From assembly GCA_017459345.1 (NCBI GenBank), contig JAFUDC010000150.1, positions 1 through 56,706 of the forward strand: a DNA stretch of 56,706 nucleotides. The letters are read 5' to 3'. Shown piece by piece: positions 43,211-52,771 of this stretch. Each line of letters starts with the position of its first letter. The first letter of the stretch is position 1. Made by a program: the position numbers and the translations under genes. The notes beneath the pieces were generated by a model, which had not been told where the DNA came from, searched no databases, and was given only the letters and a program-made list of their open reading frames with translations. The stretch is from Eubacterium sp. (lineage in GTDB: Bacteria > Bacillota > Clostridia > Lachnospirales > Lachnospiraceae).

Positions 43211-44671
43211 TTAATACTTTCCGGCCAGGACATCAGCCACAATTTCTTCCTCGCTCATGTGGTACTTCTTCCCCTTGATCTCCTGGTAAGTCTCATGGCC
43301 CTTGCCGGCAAGAACCACGATATCTCCCGGCTGGGCATGGTGCATCACGTAGGAGATGGCCTCCCTTCGGTCAATGATGGAGATATACTCTCCATCCGTC
43401 TTACCGATTCCGGTAAGGATGTCATCGATGATGGCCTGGGGTTCCTCGAATCTGGGGTTATCGGAGGTGATCACGGTAAGATCAGCCAGCCTTCCGGAAA
43501 CTTCCCCCATCTCAAAGCGGCGCAGCCTGGACCGGTTTCCTCCGCACCCGAAGAGGCTGATCAGCCGGTTGGGATGATAAGCCCTCAATGTATGCAGGAT
43601 GCTCTCAAGAGCCACCGCATTGTGGGCGTAATCCACGATCAGGGTATACTCATAACCGGTGGGAATGATCTGCACCCGGCCCTTCACCGTAAAGTGACGG
43701 AGAACCTGGTTGATCTGATCAAGATCCACACCCATGGCAGAGGCCACGCAGATAGCGCCCAGTGCATTATGCACATTAAATGTACCGGGAATGCCGCAGG
43801 TCACCCTGCCGGAAAGCATGCCCGACAGGTCAAAGTCAACGCCCAGGAAGTCGGTATCCCGGGTCAGCTCGATGGAATCGGCCTTAAGGTCAGCACCTTG
43901 ACCCAGTCCGAAGGTCCGGATGGGGCAGCCTGCATGGGCCGTGATTTCCTCATAATGCTCATCATCTATATTGGCAAAGCCCTGCTTTGTCTGGTCAAAG
44001 AGCATGGCCTTACAGCTTAAGTACTCTGCAAAATCCGCATGCTCATTGGGTCCGATATGGTCGGGGGACAGGTTGGTAAAGAGCCCGTAGTCAAACTCGA
44101 TCCCGGCAGTCCGGTCAAGCTTAAAGCCCTGGGAGGAGGCCTCCATCACCACCGCATCGCAGCCGGCATCCGCCATCTGACGGAAGAATCTGTGGATATC
44201 ATAGGATTCCGGTGTGGTATTATTAACCGGGATGTGTTCATCCCCGATTACCACCTCGATGGTGCCGATCACACCCACCTTATGGCCTGCTCTCTCCAGC
44301 AAAGACCGGATCATGTAGCTTGTTGTGGTCTTGCCCTTGGTTCCGGTAACCGCGATGGTTGTCAGCTCCCTGGCCGGATAGCCAAACCAGGCTGCGGAAA
44401 TCAGAGCCATGGCATGACGGGTGCTATCCACCTGGATTACCGTAACATCCTCCGGCACCTCCACCGGCTCCTCCACCACAAGAACCGAAGCCCCCTTCCG
44501 GGCCGCCTCGGCAGCAAATGTATGGCCGTCAAAGGAGGCTCCCCGGATGCAGAGGAAGAGGCATCCCTCCACCAGCTTCCTGGAGTCATTCACGACGGCT
44601 GTAACCTCTCTATCTATGCTGCCCTGAAGACAGTGATATGTCAAATATTCAATCAACTGACTGCAATTCAT
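43211..44671 (-). CDS. murE: UDP-N-acetylmuramyl-tripeptide synthetase MurE
   Basis: The Mur ligase that adds the third residue of the stem peptide. The 486 residues have the P-loop GTKGKTTTSYM, the HNAVALESIL region and the specificity motif DNPRFEEP. Arg in DNPR is the known signature for meso-diaminopimelate, so the wall is probably the mDAP type. It is located about 30 kb from the other division and cell-wall genes, between vanZ and priA. Confidence 0.93.
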   Translation of the reverse strand: MNCSQLIEYLTYHCLQGSIDREVTAVVNDSRKLVEGCLFLCIRGASFDGHTFAAEAARKGASVLVVEEPVEVPEDVTVIQVDSTRHAMALISAAWFGYPARELTTIAVTGTKGKTTTSYMIRSLLERAGHKVGVIGTIEVVIGDEHIPVNNTTPESYDIHRFFRQMADAGCDAVVMEASSQGFKLDRTAGIEFDYGLFTNLSPDHIGPNEHADFAEYLSCKAMLFDQTKQGFANIDDEHYEEITAHAGCPIRTFGLGQGADLKADSIELTRDTDFLGVDFDLSGMLSGRVTCGIPGTFNVHNALGAICVASAMGVDLDQINQVLRHFTVKGRVQIIPTGYEYTLIVDYAHNAVALESILHTLRAYHPNRLISLFGCGGNRSRLRRFEMGEVSGRLADLTVITSDNPRFEEPQAIIDDILTGIGKTDGEYISIIDRREAISYVMHHAQPGDIVVLAGKGHETYQEIKGKKYHMSEEEIVADVLAGKY

Positions 44672-44678
44672 GATATGT

Positions 44679-45212
44679 CTAAATCCTTTCCCTGTATCTA
44701 TAATAAGTCATCCACATTTTACCCTTTTGTGAAGACAACGTCAAGAACAATAAAAGCCCAAAAAGAGCGCCCAGGCTGTCGATCCCCACATCGGCAAGAC
44801 GGGCGGCCCTCCCCGGGACAAAAAACTGATGGAACTCGTCCGTGAGGGCATATAAGAAACTGACCAGGATTGCCGCGGCGCTCCTTTTGATCACCTTTCC
44901 CCCAGCCAGTCCTTCCCTGAGCCACAGAGCCTGACCTGCAAGGAAATGCAGGTTCAGAAAGAAGGAAAGGAGGGCATACTCCAGGAAATGAGCACATTTG
45001 CGGACCAGGGTCTCCAGGCTGTCCCTGCTGATCATGGACTCCTTACTGGTGAGGGCCGGTATCACACGCTCTGCCGTCTCCACGATATATTCGGTCACCG
45101 CAGAACTTTTATCCGAAGACCTGTCCGCATCCTCTCTGGAAAAGAGAAAAATCATGATCATCATTCCCAGAACAGCAAGCAGGGTCAGAAACCAGATAAC
45201 TTTAAGACGCAT
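44679..45212 (-). CDS. VanZ-like family membrane protein
   Basis: A 177-residue protein with four hydrophobic segments and the VanZ-family signatures KCAHFLEYALLSF and LYALTDEFHQFFVPGRAARLADVGIDSLGA. VanZ gives low-level teicoplanin resistance in enterococci, but the function of chromosomal homologues is unknown. The ATG at 45212 is chosen because GGAGGAG precedes it; an upstream GTG lies before that site. It is 7 bases upstream of murE. Confidence 0.85.
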   Translation of the reverse strand: MRLKVIWFLTLLAVLGMMIMIFLFSREDADRSSDKSSAVTEYIVETAERVIPALTSKESMISRDSLETLVRKCAHFLEYALLSFFLNLHFLAGQALWLREGLAGGKVIKRSAAAILVSFLYALTDEFHQFFVPGRAARLADVGIDSLGALFGLLLFLTLSSQKGKMWMTYYRYRERI

Positions 45213-45244
45213 GGCTAACTCCTCCAGATTCACACTTTCGGGTT

Positions 45245-45291
45245 CATGAGATAAAAGCAGACACCATATCAGTGTCTGCTTTTATCTCATG
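45245..45291. terminator. Perfect 20-bp terminator hairpin after rpoZ
   Basis: Stem 45245-45264 with 45272-45291, loop of seven bases. On the minus strand the inner stem GCAGACAC/GTGTCTGC is followed by TTTTATCTC. It lies 15 bases after the rpoZ stop and before vanZ. Confidence 0.88.
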
Positions 45292-45306
45292 TCTCCCATA
45301 TAGTTG

Positions 45307-45609
45307 TCAGATCAGCTCATCCTCCGTATCTTCCGGAAGATCCCCTTCAAAATCGATCTCATCGTCAAATCTGGGATCGTCATCCGGAAGGATGTGAATC
45401 TCTCCGTCAAAGAGCTCCTGGACTGCAATGGACAGAGGCTTATCCCCTTCCATGGATTCATCTATGGGCTCTTTTCCTGAGATCAGCTCTCTTGCCCGCT
45501 TGGCCGATGCAATCACGATAGAGTAGCGGCTGTTGATGGCCGGCTCCTCTCCCCGGATTTCCTCACTGTTAATCTTCTCAAGCAATTCGGTATATGATGG
45601 GTGCAGCAT
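45307..45609 (-). CDS. rpoZ: DNA-directed RNA polymerase omega subunit
   Basis: A small RNA polymerase subunit of 100 residues. The conserved core is SRYSIVIASAKRARELISG...KPLSIAVQEL, which matches RpoZ. The C-terminus is a very acidic extension (about residues 74-100). It follows gmk by 25 bases, the usual gmk-rpoZ pairing. Confidence 0.93.
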   Translation of the reverse strand: MLHPSYTELLEKINSEEIRGEEPAINSRYSIVIASAKRARELISGKEPIDESMEGDKPLSIAVQELFDGEIHILPDDDPRFDDEIDFEGDLPEDTEDELI

Positions 45610-45634
45610 TCTTATCTATTCCTTTCTAATCTTT

Positions 45635-46261
45635 TTATCTATATTCAGCCAGACCTTCCCTGAGAGACCGGATAAAGTCCTCCCGGGCTGATACCCTGCA
45701 GGTCTCACTCTCAATGATGGCATGCACAGTCTCAATGCACTCGGCCAGTTTTCCTTCTTCATTGACAACAATGTATTCATACACATCGATGTCTTCTGCT
45801 TCCTGGGCTGCCCGGCTCATTCTCTTCTCCACAATCTCCATGGACTCGGTTCCCCGGCCCACCAGGCGGTCCTTCAGAAGCTCAATGGATGGAGCCGTGA
45901 TAAAGAGGAGGATGGCATCCGGGTACTGGTCCTTGATCTTCATGGCACCCTGAACCTCAATCTCCAGAAGTACCACATGACCGGCAGCCAGCTCATCCTC
46001 TACATATTTGCGGGGTGTCCCGTAATAGTGGTCCACATACCTGGCATACTCGATAAAGCCATTATAATCGATCAGTTTCAGAAAATCAGACTCTGTCTTG
46101 AAAAAGTACTCTCTGCCGTCCTCTTCTCCCTCTCTCGGGCTTCTCGTGGTGGCAGAGACAGACAGACTGTAGCCGTACCTTTCCACCAGTGCTTTGGATA
46201 CAGTCCCCTTCCCGGCACCTGAAAAACCGGAAATCACAACAAGCTTTCCTCTTTTATCCAT
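45635..46261 (-). CDS. gmk: Guanylate kinase
   Basis: Phosphorylates GMP to GDP. It has 208 residues from ATG at 46261, which has GAGGA upstream. The P-loop is GFSGAGKGT, followed by SVSATTRSPREGEEDGREYFF, which binds GMP. An upstream GTG that overlaps the remA stop is less likely. It lies between remA and rpoZ. Confidence 0.96.
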   Translation of the reverse strand: MDKRGKLVVISGFSGAGKGTVSKALVERYGYSLSVSATTRSPREGEEDGREYFFKTESDFLKLIDYNGFIEYARYVDHYYGTPRKYVEDELAAGHVVLLEIEVQGAMKIKDQYPDAILLFITAPSIELLKDRLVGRGTESMEIVEKRMSRAAQEAEDIDVYEYIVVNEEGKLAECIETVHAIIESETCRVSAREDFIRSLREGLAEYR

Positions 46262-46272
46262 AAGCAAAATCC

Positions 46273-46512
46273 TCACTTGTCCTGACAGCGGGAGGCGATG
46301 GTCTCCGTAGTCAGGGCTGACAAAACCAGATGTCCGCTTTCCATCACCAGAACGGTCTTGGTCTTTCGGCCGCAGGTGGCATCCACCGCCCTGCCTTCAT
46401 CTCTGGCACTCTGTATCATCCTCTTGATTGGCGCAGCATCTGTGCTGACCAGGGAGACAAGCTTGTCTCCGTTAACCATATTGTTAAATCCTATATTAAT
46501 CAAATGTGCCAT
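46273..46512 (-). CDS. remA: RemA family regulator (DUF370)
   Basis: A 79-residue homologue of Bacillus RemA, a ring-forming DNA-binding protein that controls biofilm matrix genes. The core HLINIGFNNMVNGDKLVSLVS...APIKRMIQSARDEGRAVDATCGRKT matches the family. The ATG at 46512 aligns with RemA; 11 earlier residues are probably not translated. The ribosome binding site is weak. The yicC-remA-gmk-rpoZ order is common in Firmicutes. Confidence 0.9.
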   Translation of the reverse strand: MAHLINIGFNNMVNGDKLVSLVSTDAAPIKRMIQSARDEGRAVDATCGRKTKTVLVMESGHLVLSALTTETIASRCQDK

Positions 46513-46545
46513 AATTATGATATTCTTAACTAAACTGAGATGCAA

Positions 46546-47424
46546 TCACTCAATATTCTGAACCTGCTCCCGGATCTTCTCGATCTCTGTCTTCAGATCA
46601 ATGGCCCGGTTGGATATCTCCATGTCGTTGGCCTTGGAAAGGATGGTATTGGCCTCCCGGTTCATCTCCTGGGCAATAAAATCAAGCTTCCTTCCGATAC
46701 TTCCACCGGAGATTAGCTCAGCAGACATATGCTTAATGTGGCTGCGCAGTCTCACCGTCTCCTCGTCCACACAGATCTTATCGGAATAGAGCACAACCTC
46801 CGTCGCGATCCGGTTCTCATCGATGCTGCCATCCTCCAGCAGCTCATGGACCTTATCCTCAAGCTTCTTCCTGTAATCAGCCACCATCTGAGGATACCTT
46901 TTCTCAATCTCCGTGATATTGGCATCCATCCCGGACAGTTTATTAAGGATATCTTCCTTCAGATGGTCTCCTTCCCTGCTCCGGCTCTCGGAGAACTGGT
47001 TCAGGGCCTGGTCCAGGGCCTCCTTCAGATACTCCTCAATCCGGTCAAGGTCGGTCTCCTCCTCCGTCACTGTAAGCACCTCGGGCATGCGGGCGAGCCG
47101 CATCACCGTGATATCGTTGGGAATACCCAGCAGATTGCTCAGATTCTCCAGCTCATGGTAGTACTGCCGGCTGACAGTCTCTGACAGGCTGACGCTGACG
47201 GCATGCTCAGCCAAGTCTTCGTAGCCGATAAATATATCCAGCTTACCCCGGCTGACGGCCTTTTTCACATAAGTCCTGATCTTAGTATCAAGACTGTTCA
47301 GCTTCTTGGGAAGCTTGATGCTAAGATCGCAATATCTATGATTGACGGCTTTGATCTCCACGGTGACCTTAAAATCGTCGGACACGTACTCTCCACGGCC
47401 AAAACCAGTCATACTTTTAATCAC
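46546..47424 (-). CDS. yicC: YicC/YloC family endoribonuclease
   Basis: A protein of the YicC family; E. coli YicC has been shown to act as an endoribonuclease. The GTG at 47424 gives 292 residues starting VIKSMTGFGRGE, the standard N-terminus, with GAGGTG six bases upstream. The C-terminal DUF1732 region contains EEVVLYSDK-type and KLDFIAQEMNREANTILSK motifs. Its promoter overlaps the recU stop codon. Confidence 0.93.
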   Translation of the reverse strand: MIKSMTGFGRGEYVSDDFKVTVEIKAVNHRYCDLSIKLPKKLNSLDTKIRTYVKKAVSRGKLDIFIGYEDLAEHAVSVSLSETVSRQYYHELENLSNLLGIPNDITVMRLARMPEVLTVTEEETDLDRIEEYLKEALDQALNQFSESRSREGDHLKEDILNKLSGMDANITEIEKRYPQMVADYRKKLEDKVHELLEDGSIDENRIATEVVLYSDKICVDEETVRLRSHIKHMSAELISGGSIGRKLDFIAQEMNREANTILSKANDMEISNRAIDLKTEIEKIREQVQNIE

Positions 47425-47459
47425 TTTTCTCACCTCGTTGACGCTTTTATCATCCTATC

Positions 47460-47488
47460 ATTATATATGAAAAGAGATCGTTCGTCAA
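47460..47488 (-). promoter_or_regulatory. Promoter of yicC-remA-gmk-rpoZ
   Basis: On the minus strand TTGACG (47483-47488), 17-bp spacer, TATAAT (47460-47465). The minus-35 element lies over the end of recU. Confidence 0.72.
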
Positions 47489-48018
47489 TCTCTAGCCTCC
47501 AGATCCTTCTGCAGACAGGTCAGATAATGAAGGGACACTCCGCCATGGCCGGTGACAAAATACGCCGGGTCAAGCTCCTCGTACTTGAAATGTTTCGGCC
47601 CGCCCTGTCTCATCCGGTCCCAGTAGCTTTTCATCTCCTGGTATCTTAAATAATAGCATTCCTGCCGGTGGCTGAAGTAGATCAGGAGGAAGCTGACCCC
47701 TTTTTGTTCCTCAAAGGAGGACATGAATTCCACCTGATGCTCATGCAGGTTCTGCAGAGGAAATGTATCAACCGCACACTCCTTGGCATCAAAGCAGACC
47801 GGAATCCCCTGAACCACTCCGATGTAATCCACGGTACTCTTTTTCTCAAAATAGGCCAGGGTGATATGGCGGCTGTCCTTGTCGAACCTCACCGGCGTGA
47901 TGGGGGTGGGTACCTTCTGGATCAGAGCCAGGTTTTTCTCTCTATATCTTTGATTGGTATAATTCACCATTTCCTCGAGGACGGATCCCCGAAGACCTCT
48001 TGAATTCCAGGTAGCCAT
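47485..48018 (-). CDS. recU: Holliday junction resolvase RecU
   Basis: The Gram-positive four-way junction resolvase of recombination repair. The 177 residues show NSRGLRGSVLEEMVNYTNQRY, KVPTPITPVRF, the metal-binding DYIGVVQGIPVCFDAKEC and FPLQNLHEHQVEFM. These match RecU, a restriction-endonuclease-like fold. It lies 25 bases after a pseudouridine synthase gene; the pbp gene that often follows recU is absent. Confidence 0.92.
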   Translation of the reverse strand: MATWNSRGLRGSVLEEMVNYTNQRYREKNLALIQKVPTPITPVRFDKDSRHITLAYFEKKSTVDYIGVVQGIPVCFDAKECAVDTFPLQNLHEHQVEFMSSFEEQKGVSFLLIYFSHRQECYYLRYQEMKSYWDRMRQGGPKHFKYEELDPAYFVTGHGGVSLHYLTCLQKDLEARD

Positions 48019-48043
48019 TATAATCTCTCACCAGTCACTTTCT

Positions 48044-49048
48044 CTACGTTAACGAAAACATCAACAGAGCCTCCCTGAACTCCTCCGGCAGGGGATCCCT
48101 GATCTTAAGGCCCCGCAGAGAGTCCGGGATACTCCCGGTCCGTTCAGGCAGGATCAGCTCGCTGCTGTGGAGCATGAGCGACCTGCTCCCCTTTTTTAAG
48201 TTCCGGTTAAATTCCGGATCTCCGTACTTTCCGTCTCCCAGAATGGGGTGACCCAAGGAGGACAGGTGGGCGCGGATCTGGTGGCTCCTGCCGGTAACCA
48301 GCCTGACCTTTAAGAGGCTTGCTTCCCTGCCGGAGCATAGGGTCTCATACCAGGTCTCCACAGGAGCACTCCCCTCCACGGCTTCTTTGTATAAAGCCAC
48401 CTGGTTTGCCTCCTCATCCTTCTTAAGATAAGCCCGGAGCCGGCGGCTCCCGGTCACAGTCCCTCTCACGATACATAAGTAGTATTTGACCAGTTCCCTG
48501 TTTTTAAACAGGGAAGACAGGATCTGCAGCCCCCTGGTCGTCAGTCCGCAGGCCACGATCCCACTGGTATTGCGGTCCAGACGGTTGGCAACGGAGGGGC
48601 GGAAGGATGGGGGCAGGTCTTTCCCCGCCATGATCTCCCGGGCCCAGTAATCCAGAAGATAATCGTTCAATGAATCATCGCCGGGGCCTGACTTCTGGGT
48701 CAGGAGACCGGCAGGCTTGTGGAGAAAGAGGACATCCTGGTCCCGGTAGAGGACTTTAATCTGCCTTCTTAAGGGGCTTAACCGGGTTTTTTCATCTGCT
48801 TTTTTAACCTGAAGGGCAGTGGACGTCCCCTGCCTGAAGGTCTTCAATGTCTCCTCGGAAAAGTAGATCTGGATCCGGTCACCGCAGATCAGCTTCTCGG
48901 TCCCATCCGCTTTGGCCTGGTTTAACTTGATATTCTTTTTTCGAAGCATTTTATGGAGGAATCCTGAGCCGGCCCCCGGCAGATATCCTCTCAGATACCG
49001 CATGAGACGCTGGCCTTCCTCCTGTCTGCTGATGATGATTTCCCTCAT
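48044..49048 (-). CDS. RluA-family pseudouridine synthase
   Basis: A 334-residue enzyme that isomerises uridine in rRNA or tRNA. An N-terminal S4-like RNA-binding domain spans residues 1-70. The catalytic domain begins VLYRDQDVLFLHKPAGLLT and has the catalytic Asp in NRLDRNTSG, then GRSHQIRAHLSSLGHPILGDGKYG. The exact RNA site cannot be assigned from sequence. Confidence 0.9.
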   Translation of the reverse strand: MREIIISRQEEGQRLMRYLRGYLPGAGSGFLHKMLRKKNIKLNQAKADGTEKLICGDRIQIYFSEETLKTFRQGTSTALQVKKADEKTRLSPLRRQIKVLYRDQDVLFLHKPAGLLTQKSGPGDDSLNDYLLDYWAREIMAGKDLPPSFRPSVANRLDRNTSGIVACGLTTRGLQILSSLFKNRELVKYYLCIVRGTVTGSRRLRAYLKKDEEANQVALYKEAVEGSAPVETWYETLCSGREASLLKVRLVTGRSHQIRAHLSSLGHPILGDGKYGDPEFNRNLKKGSRSLMLHSSELILPERTGSIPDSLRGLKIRDPLPEEFREALLMFSLT

Positions 49049-49136
49049 GATTATCTATTGTCCCGCCGTTAATTTTCTATCTTTATCGTTTTAATTATCG
49101 TCATATCCATAAAGGCCGGTTCACCTCATTCACATT

Positions 49137-49889
49137 TTACAGAAAATGTAAGATAACCCGGTGGGGCAGTATCTTTGCTGCCAGGTGGAATAATTTCATC
49201 AGTTTCCCGTAAACAGAGATTTCCCGGTTCCTCCGGCAATCCTCCAGAGCCTTTTTTACCACCTTCTCGGGGTCAGCCATGACCAGCTTCTTATAAGCCG
49301 GCAGATGCCTCTGCCTGGCTGCCCGGTTGAAGAACTCCGTCTTAACTGCTCCGGGACATACCGCAGTCACCCGGATATTCCTGTTTTTAACTTCTCTTCG
49401 CAGTGCCCGCACATAGCTGAGCACAAAGGACTTGGATGCCGCATAGACGGCGAAGTCAGGCTGGGGCAGAAAGGCTGCCGCAGAGGCAAGATAGATCATG
49501 CCGGAGCCTTCCGCCATAAAGGGCAGAAGGATAGAAGTCAGGCCTGCCACTGTGCGGCAGTTGACATCCACCATCTCCATCTGCTCGGAAGGGGGAATCT
49601 CACTGATCTGCCCCATGATCCCGAAACCTGCACAGTGGATCATCAGGTCAATCTGAGGCTGCACTTCATTAAGCTCCTCATGAAGAAGCTTAAGCTGGTC
49701 CTCCTTACCAAGATCAAGAGCCAGGATCCGGAAGGACTGGTCCTTGTAAAGTCTCGGCCAGTGGTCCAGCCGGTCCTTTCTTCTGGCAATGACCCAGATT
49801 TCGTCATATTTCTCCCTGCCTTGCATGGCGAGCTTTACAAACTCTTTGCCCATACCGGATGAGGCACCGGTAATCAGACATATTCTCAT
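49137..49889 (-). CDS. Short-chain dehydrogenase/reductase
   Basis: A 250-residue NAD(P)-dependent oxidoreductase. The cofactor motif TGASSGMGKEF is near residue 8, then CAGFGIMG, and the catalytic set includes Ser in LASAAAFLP and YAASK. The ATG at 49889 has GGAGGGG upstream; an earlier frame adds 30 basic residues that overlap the ygiQ end region. The substrate is unknown. Confidence 0.88.
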   Translation of the reverse strand: MRICLITGASSGMGKEFVKLAMQGREKYDEIWVIARRKDRLDHWPRLYKDQSFRILALDLGKEDQLKLLHEELNEVQPQIDLMIHCAGFGIMGQISEIPPSEQMEMVDVNCRTVAGLTSILLPFMAEGSGMIYLASAAAFLPQPDFAVYAASKSFVLSYVRALRREVKNRNIRVTAVCPGAVKTEFFNRAARQRHLPAYKKLVMADPEKVVKKALEDCRRNREISVYGKLMKLFHLAAKILPHRVILHFL

Positions 49890-49917
49890 TGAAACCCCTC
49901 CATATTCTGCTTCCCGT

Positions 49918-51900
49918 TCATTTCTTCTTTTTCTTGTGAACATTGCGAATGGTCTTCTTCTTATCCGGCCGATTCTCATTCCGGGAGCCGGTCTGCATCC
50001 CGGACCGATTCTGCGTTTTTAGGTTTTTCTGACTTTTTGGCTGATTCCGGCCTCTTGCCTTATTCCGGCCGGACTCTGCAGATGTATTATCCGACTGCCT
50101 GGGGCGGATCAGACATTTTGGACCGTAGCCGATCAGGTCCTCCCTGCCTGCCTTAAGCAGAGCCTGGCGAACCAGACTGTAGTTATCCGGATTGCGGTAC
50201 TGGATCAGGGCCCTCTGCATAAGCTTTTCCTTCATGGAAACCGGCACATAGACCGGCTTCATGGTCCGGGGATCCAGCCCTGTATGGTACATGCAGGTAG
50301 ATATGGTCCCCGGTGTGGGATAATAATCCTGAACCTGCTCCGGCATATAGCCAAGATCCCTGACATACTCGGCCAGGGCGATGGCTTCCTTAAGACCCGA
50401 ACCCGGGTGGGATGACATCAGGTAGGGAACCAGATACTGCTTCTTGTCAAGCTTTGCGTTCATCTTCTTATATTCCCTGGCAAATGTCTCATAGACTGCA
50501 TTCTCCGGTTTTCCCATGAGGGTAAGTACGGAGTCGCTGATATGCTCCGGAGCTACTTTCAGCTGTCCGCTGACATGGTAGCTGCAAAGCTCTCTTAAGA
50601 AATCCTTTTTCGGGTCAGCCAGCACATAGTCAAAGCGGATGCCGGACCGGATGAATACCTTCTTTACCCCCGGGATAGCCCGCAGCTTGCGAAGCAGGGC
50701 AATATAATCACTGTGGTCGCAGATCAGATTGGGGCAGGGCCGCGGAAAGAGGCACTGGCGGTGGGAGCATACCCCCCTGGTCAGCTGCTTCTTACAGGCC
50801 GGCTGTCTAAGGTCTGCCGTGGGGCCGCCCACATCATGGATATAGCCCTTAAAGAGGGGATGCCTGGTCATCTCCTCTGCCTCTTTGATGATGGATTCAT
50901 GACTCCTCACCTGCAGCCGCCTCCCCTGATGGAAGGTCAGGGCACAGAAACTGCAGCCGCCGAAACAGCCGCGGTTGCTGACCAGGGAGAAACGAACCTC
51001 ATTGATTGCCGGGACTCCCCCCTCCGAATCATAGGAGGGATGACTCTCCCTCATATAGGGCAGGGCATAGACATGGTCCATCTCCTCCATAGTAAGGGGC
51101 AGGGCAGGCGGGTTCTGGACGATATACTCCTTCTCTCTGTAAGGCTCCACCAGCCTCTTTGCCGTGATGGCATCCGTATTCAGATACTGTGTATAGTAGC
51201 TTCTTGCATAAGCTTCCTTGGAATCGTTAATTTCCGTAAAAGACGGCAGGAGCTCATAGTCTCCTGGAAGATCATTAAGATCCTGGCACCTGAAAACCGT
51301 CCCTCTCACATAAGTGATATCCTTTACCGAAAGTCCTGAACTTAAGGCTTCCGCAATCTCCAGAACGGAGTGCTCCCCCATCCCGTACATGAGCAGGTCC
51401 GCTCCCGCATCCAGCAGGATTGACCGGCGGATCTTGTCACTCCAGTAGTCGTAGTGGGCCATGCGCCGGAGGGATGCCTCGATGCCTCCGATGAGGATGG
51501 GCGTATCCTTGTAGGTCTGCCGGATCAGATTGCCATAGACGATGGTGGCCCGGTCCGGCCTTCTGGAAAAGCCGCCCCCCGGCGTGTAGGCATCCTGATG
51601 CCTCCGCTTCTTTGAGGAGGTGTAGTGATTCACCATGGAATCCATATTGCCTCCCGACACCAGAAAAGCCAGCCGGGGCCGGCCGCAGACGCAGACACTC
51701 CTCTTATCCTTCCAGTCCGGCTGGGCAATCACAGCCACCCGGTAGCCCGCATCCTCCAGCAATCTGGTGATGATGGCCATCCCGAAGGTGGGGTGGTCCA
51801 CATAGGCATCCCCGGAGATATAGACAAAGTCCGCCTGGTCCCAGCCCCGCTCCTCCATCTCTCTTAAGTTCATCGGTAAAAAACATTTATTATCTTTCAT
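49918..51900 (-). CDS. YgiQ family radical SAM protein
   Basis: A 660-residue radical SAM protein of the YgiQ (UPF0313) family, of unknown reaction. The N-terminal part has DAYVDHPTFGMAII. The cluster-binding motif is CFGGCSFC in the middle, followed by HDVGGPTADLRQPAC and QVQDYYPTPGT in the C-terminal DUF3362-like part. The last ~50 residues are basic and disordered (KKK-rich) and may bind RNA. It lies 20 bases after the RsuA gene. Confidence 0.93.
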   Translation of the reverse strand: MKDNKCFLPMNLREMEERGWDQADFVYISGDAYVDHPTFGMAIITRLLEDAGYRVAVIAQPDWKDKRSVCVCGRPRLAFLVSGGNMDSMVNHYTSSKKRRHQDAYTPGGGFSRRPDRATIVYGNLIRQTYKDTPILIGGIEASLRRMAHYDYWSDKIRRSILLDAGADLLMYGMGEHSVLEIAEALSSGLSVKDITYVRGTVFRCQDLNDLPGDYELLPSFTEINDSKEAYARSYYTQYLNTDAITAKRLVEPYREKEYIVQNPPALPLTMEEMDHVYALPYMRESHPSYDSEGGVPAINEVRFSLVSNRGCFGGCSFCALTFHQGRRLQVRSHESIIKEAEEMTRHPLFKGYIHDVGGPTADLRQPACKKQLTRGVCSHRQCLFPRPCPNLICDHSDYIALLRKLRAIPGVKKVFIRSGIRFDYVLADPKKDFLRELCSYHVSGQLKVAPEHISDSVLTLMGKPENAVYETFAREYKKMNAKLDKKQYLVPYLMSSHPGSGLKEAIALAEYVRDLGYMPEQVQDYYPTPGTISTCMYHTGLDPRTMKPVYVPVSMKEKLMQRALIQYRNPDNYSLVRQALLKAGREDLIGYGPKCLIRPRQSDNTSAESGRNKARGRNQPKSQKNLKTQNRSGMQTGSRNENRPDKKKTIRNVHKKKKK

Positions 51901-51920
51901 TAATTCAATTGGATTCGTCT

Positions 51921-52694
51921 CTAAAGAGCTCGTATCTCCTCAATCTCTTCCCTGGTCAGGGTCCGGCAGGTTCCCGGCTCTAAAGCCCGGTCCAGGATAA
52001 GAGGTCCCATGGACAGCCTCTTTAAGTACAGGACCTTGCGGCCTGCCGCCCGGGCCATCCTCTTAACCTGATGATATCTTCCTTCCTGGATGGTGATGTA
52101 AACCGCAAAACCCTGCTCCTGCCCGGGCAGGCCGGATATGGTTTTTCCTTCTGCCGTCAGGGGCTCAGCCTCGCTGATCCATCCGACCGGCTCCAGCAGG
52201 GCAGGCATGGTCATCTTCTCATCCCCGATATCCAGGCCCCAGGCGAAGGCTTTCACCTCCTCCTGACCCACAGCCTCATCAAGAATGGCATAGTAGCGCT
52301 TATCCACATGATGAGCCGGGGAGAGCAGGCGGTGGGCCAGCCGGCCGTCATCGGTCAGCAGAACCAGCCCCTCCGTATCCTTATCTAATCTTCCCACAGG
52401 AAAGAGATCTCTTCCTTTACAATCGACCAGATCAAGAACTGTTCTCTCAGCAGAGTCCCGGGTGGCCGATATGACACCGGCGGGCTTGTAAAGCATCAGG
52501 TAGACAAACTCCTCATACAGGCAGATCTCCCCATCAAGCTCTACTTTATTCGTTTCCGGGTCAACCTTTCGGTCCGGTTTCTTCTCCGGAGACCCATCCA
52601 CATTGACCCGTCCCTTTTTGATATACTGCCTGGCCTGGCTGCGGCTGACATCCCCAGCCATGGTCAGAAACTTGTCCAGACGAATCTGTTTCAT
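51921..52694 (-). CDS. RsuA-family pseudouridine synthase (16S/23S type)
   Basis: A 257-residue enzyme with an N-terminal S4 domain (IRLDKFLTMAGDVSRSQARQYIKKGRVNVDG) and a catalytic domain with GRLDKDTEGLVLLTDDG, where Asp is the nucleophile. EGRYHQVKRMARAAG is the conserved substrate motif. It belongs to the RsuA/RluB/RluE/RluF group, and which rRNA uridine is modified is not clear. Confidence 0.9.
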   Translation of the reverse strand: MKQIRLDKFLTMAGDVSRSQARQYIKKGRVNVDGSPEKKPDRKVDPETNKVELDGEICLYEEFVYLMLYKPAGVISATRDSAERTVLDLVDCKGRDLFPVGRLDKDTEGLVLLTDDGRLAHRLLSPAHHVDKRYYAILDEAVGQEEVKAFAWGLDIGDEKMTMPALLEPVGWISEAEPLTAEGKTISGLPGQEQGFAVYITIQEGRYHQVKRMARAAGRKVLYLKRLSMGPLILDRALEPGTCRTLTREEIEEIRAL

Positions 52695-52731
52695 GAGAAG
52701 GCTCCTTTCCGGTAAAACACATATAAACCAT

Positions 52732-52760
52732 TATATACCACGGCAGCTGAAGTTTTTCAA
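52732..52760 (-). promoter_or_regulatory. Promoter upstream of the RsuA gene
   Basis: On the minus strand TTGAAA (52755-52760), 17-bp spacer, TATATA followed by AT (52732-52737). It lies in the 77-base gap after rsmF. Confidence 0.55.
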
Positions 52761-52771
52761 GGTTTAATAAT

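Noticed and set aside
43166-44020. 284-codon plus-strand open frame
   Set aside because: Antisense shadow of murE and the priA start, with no start signal.
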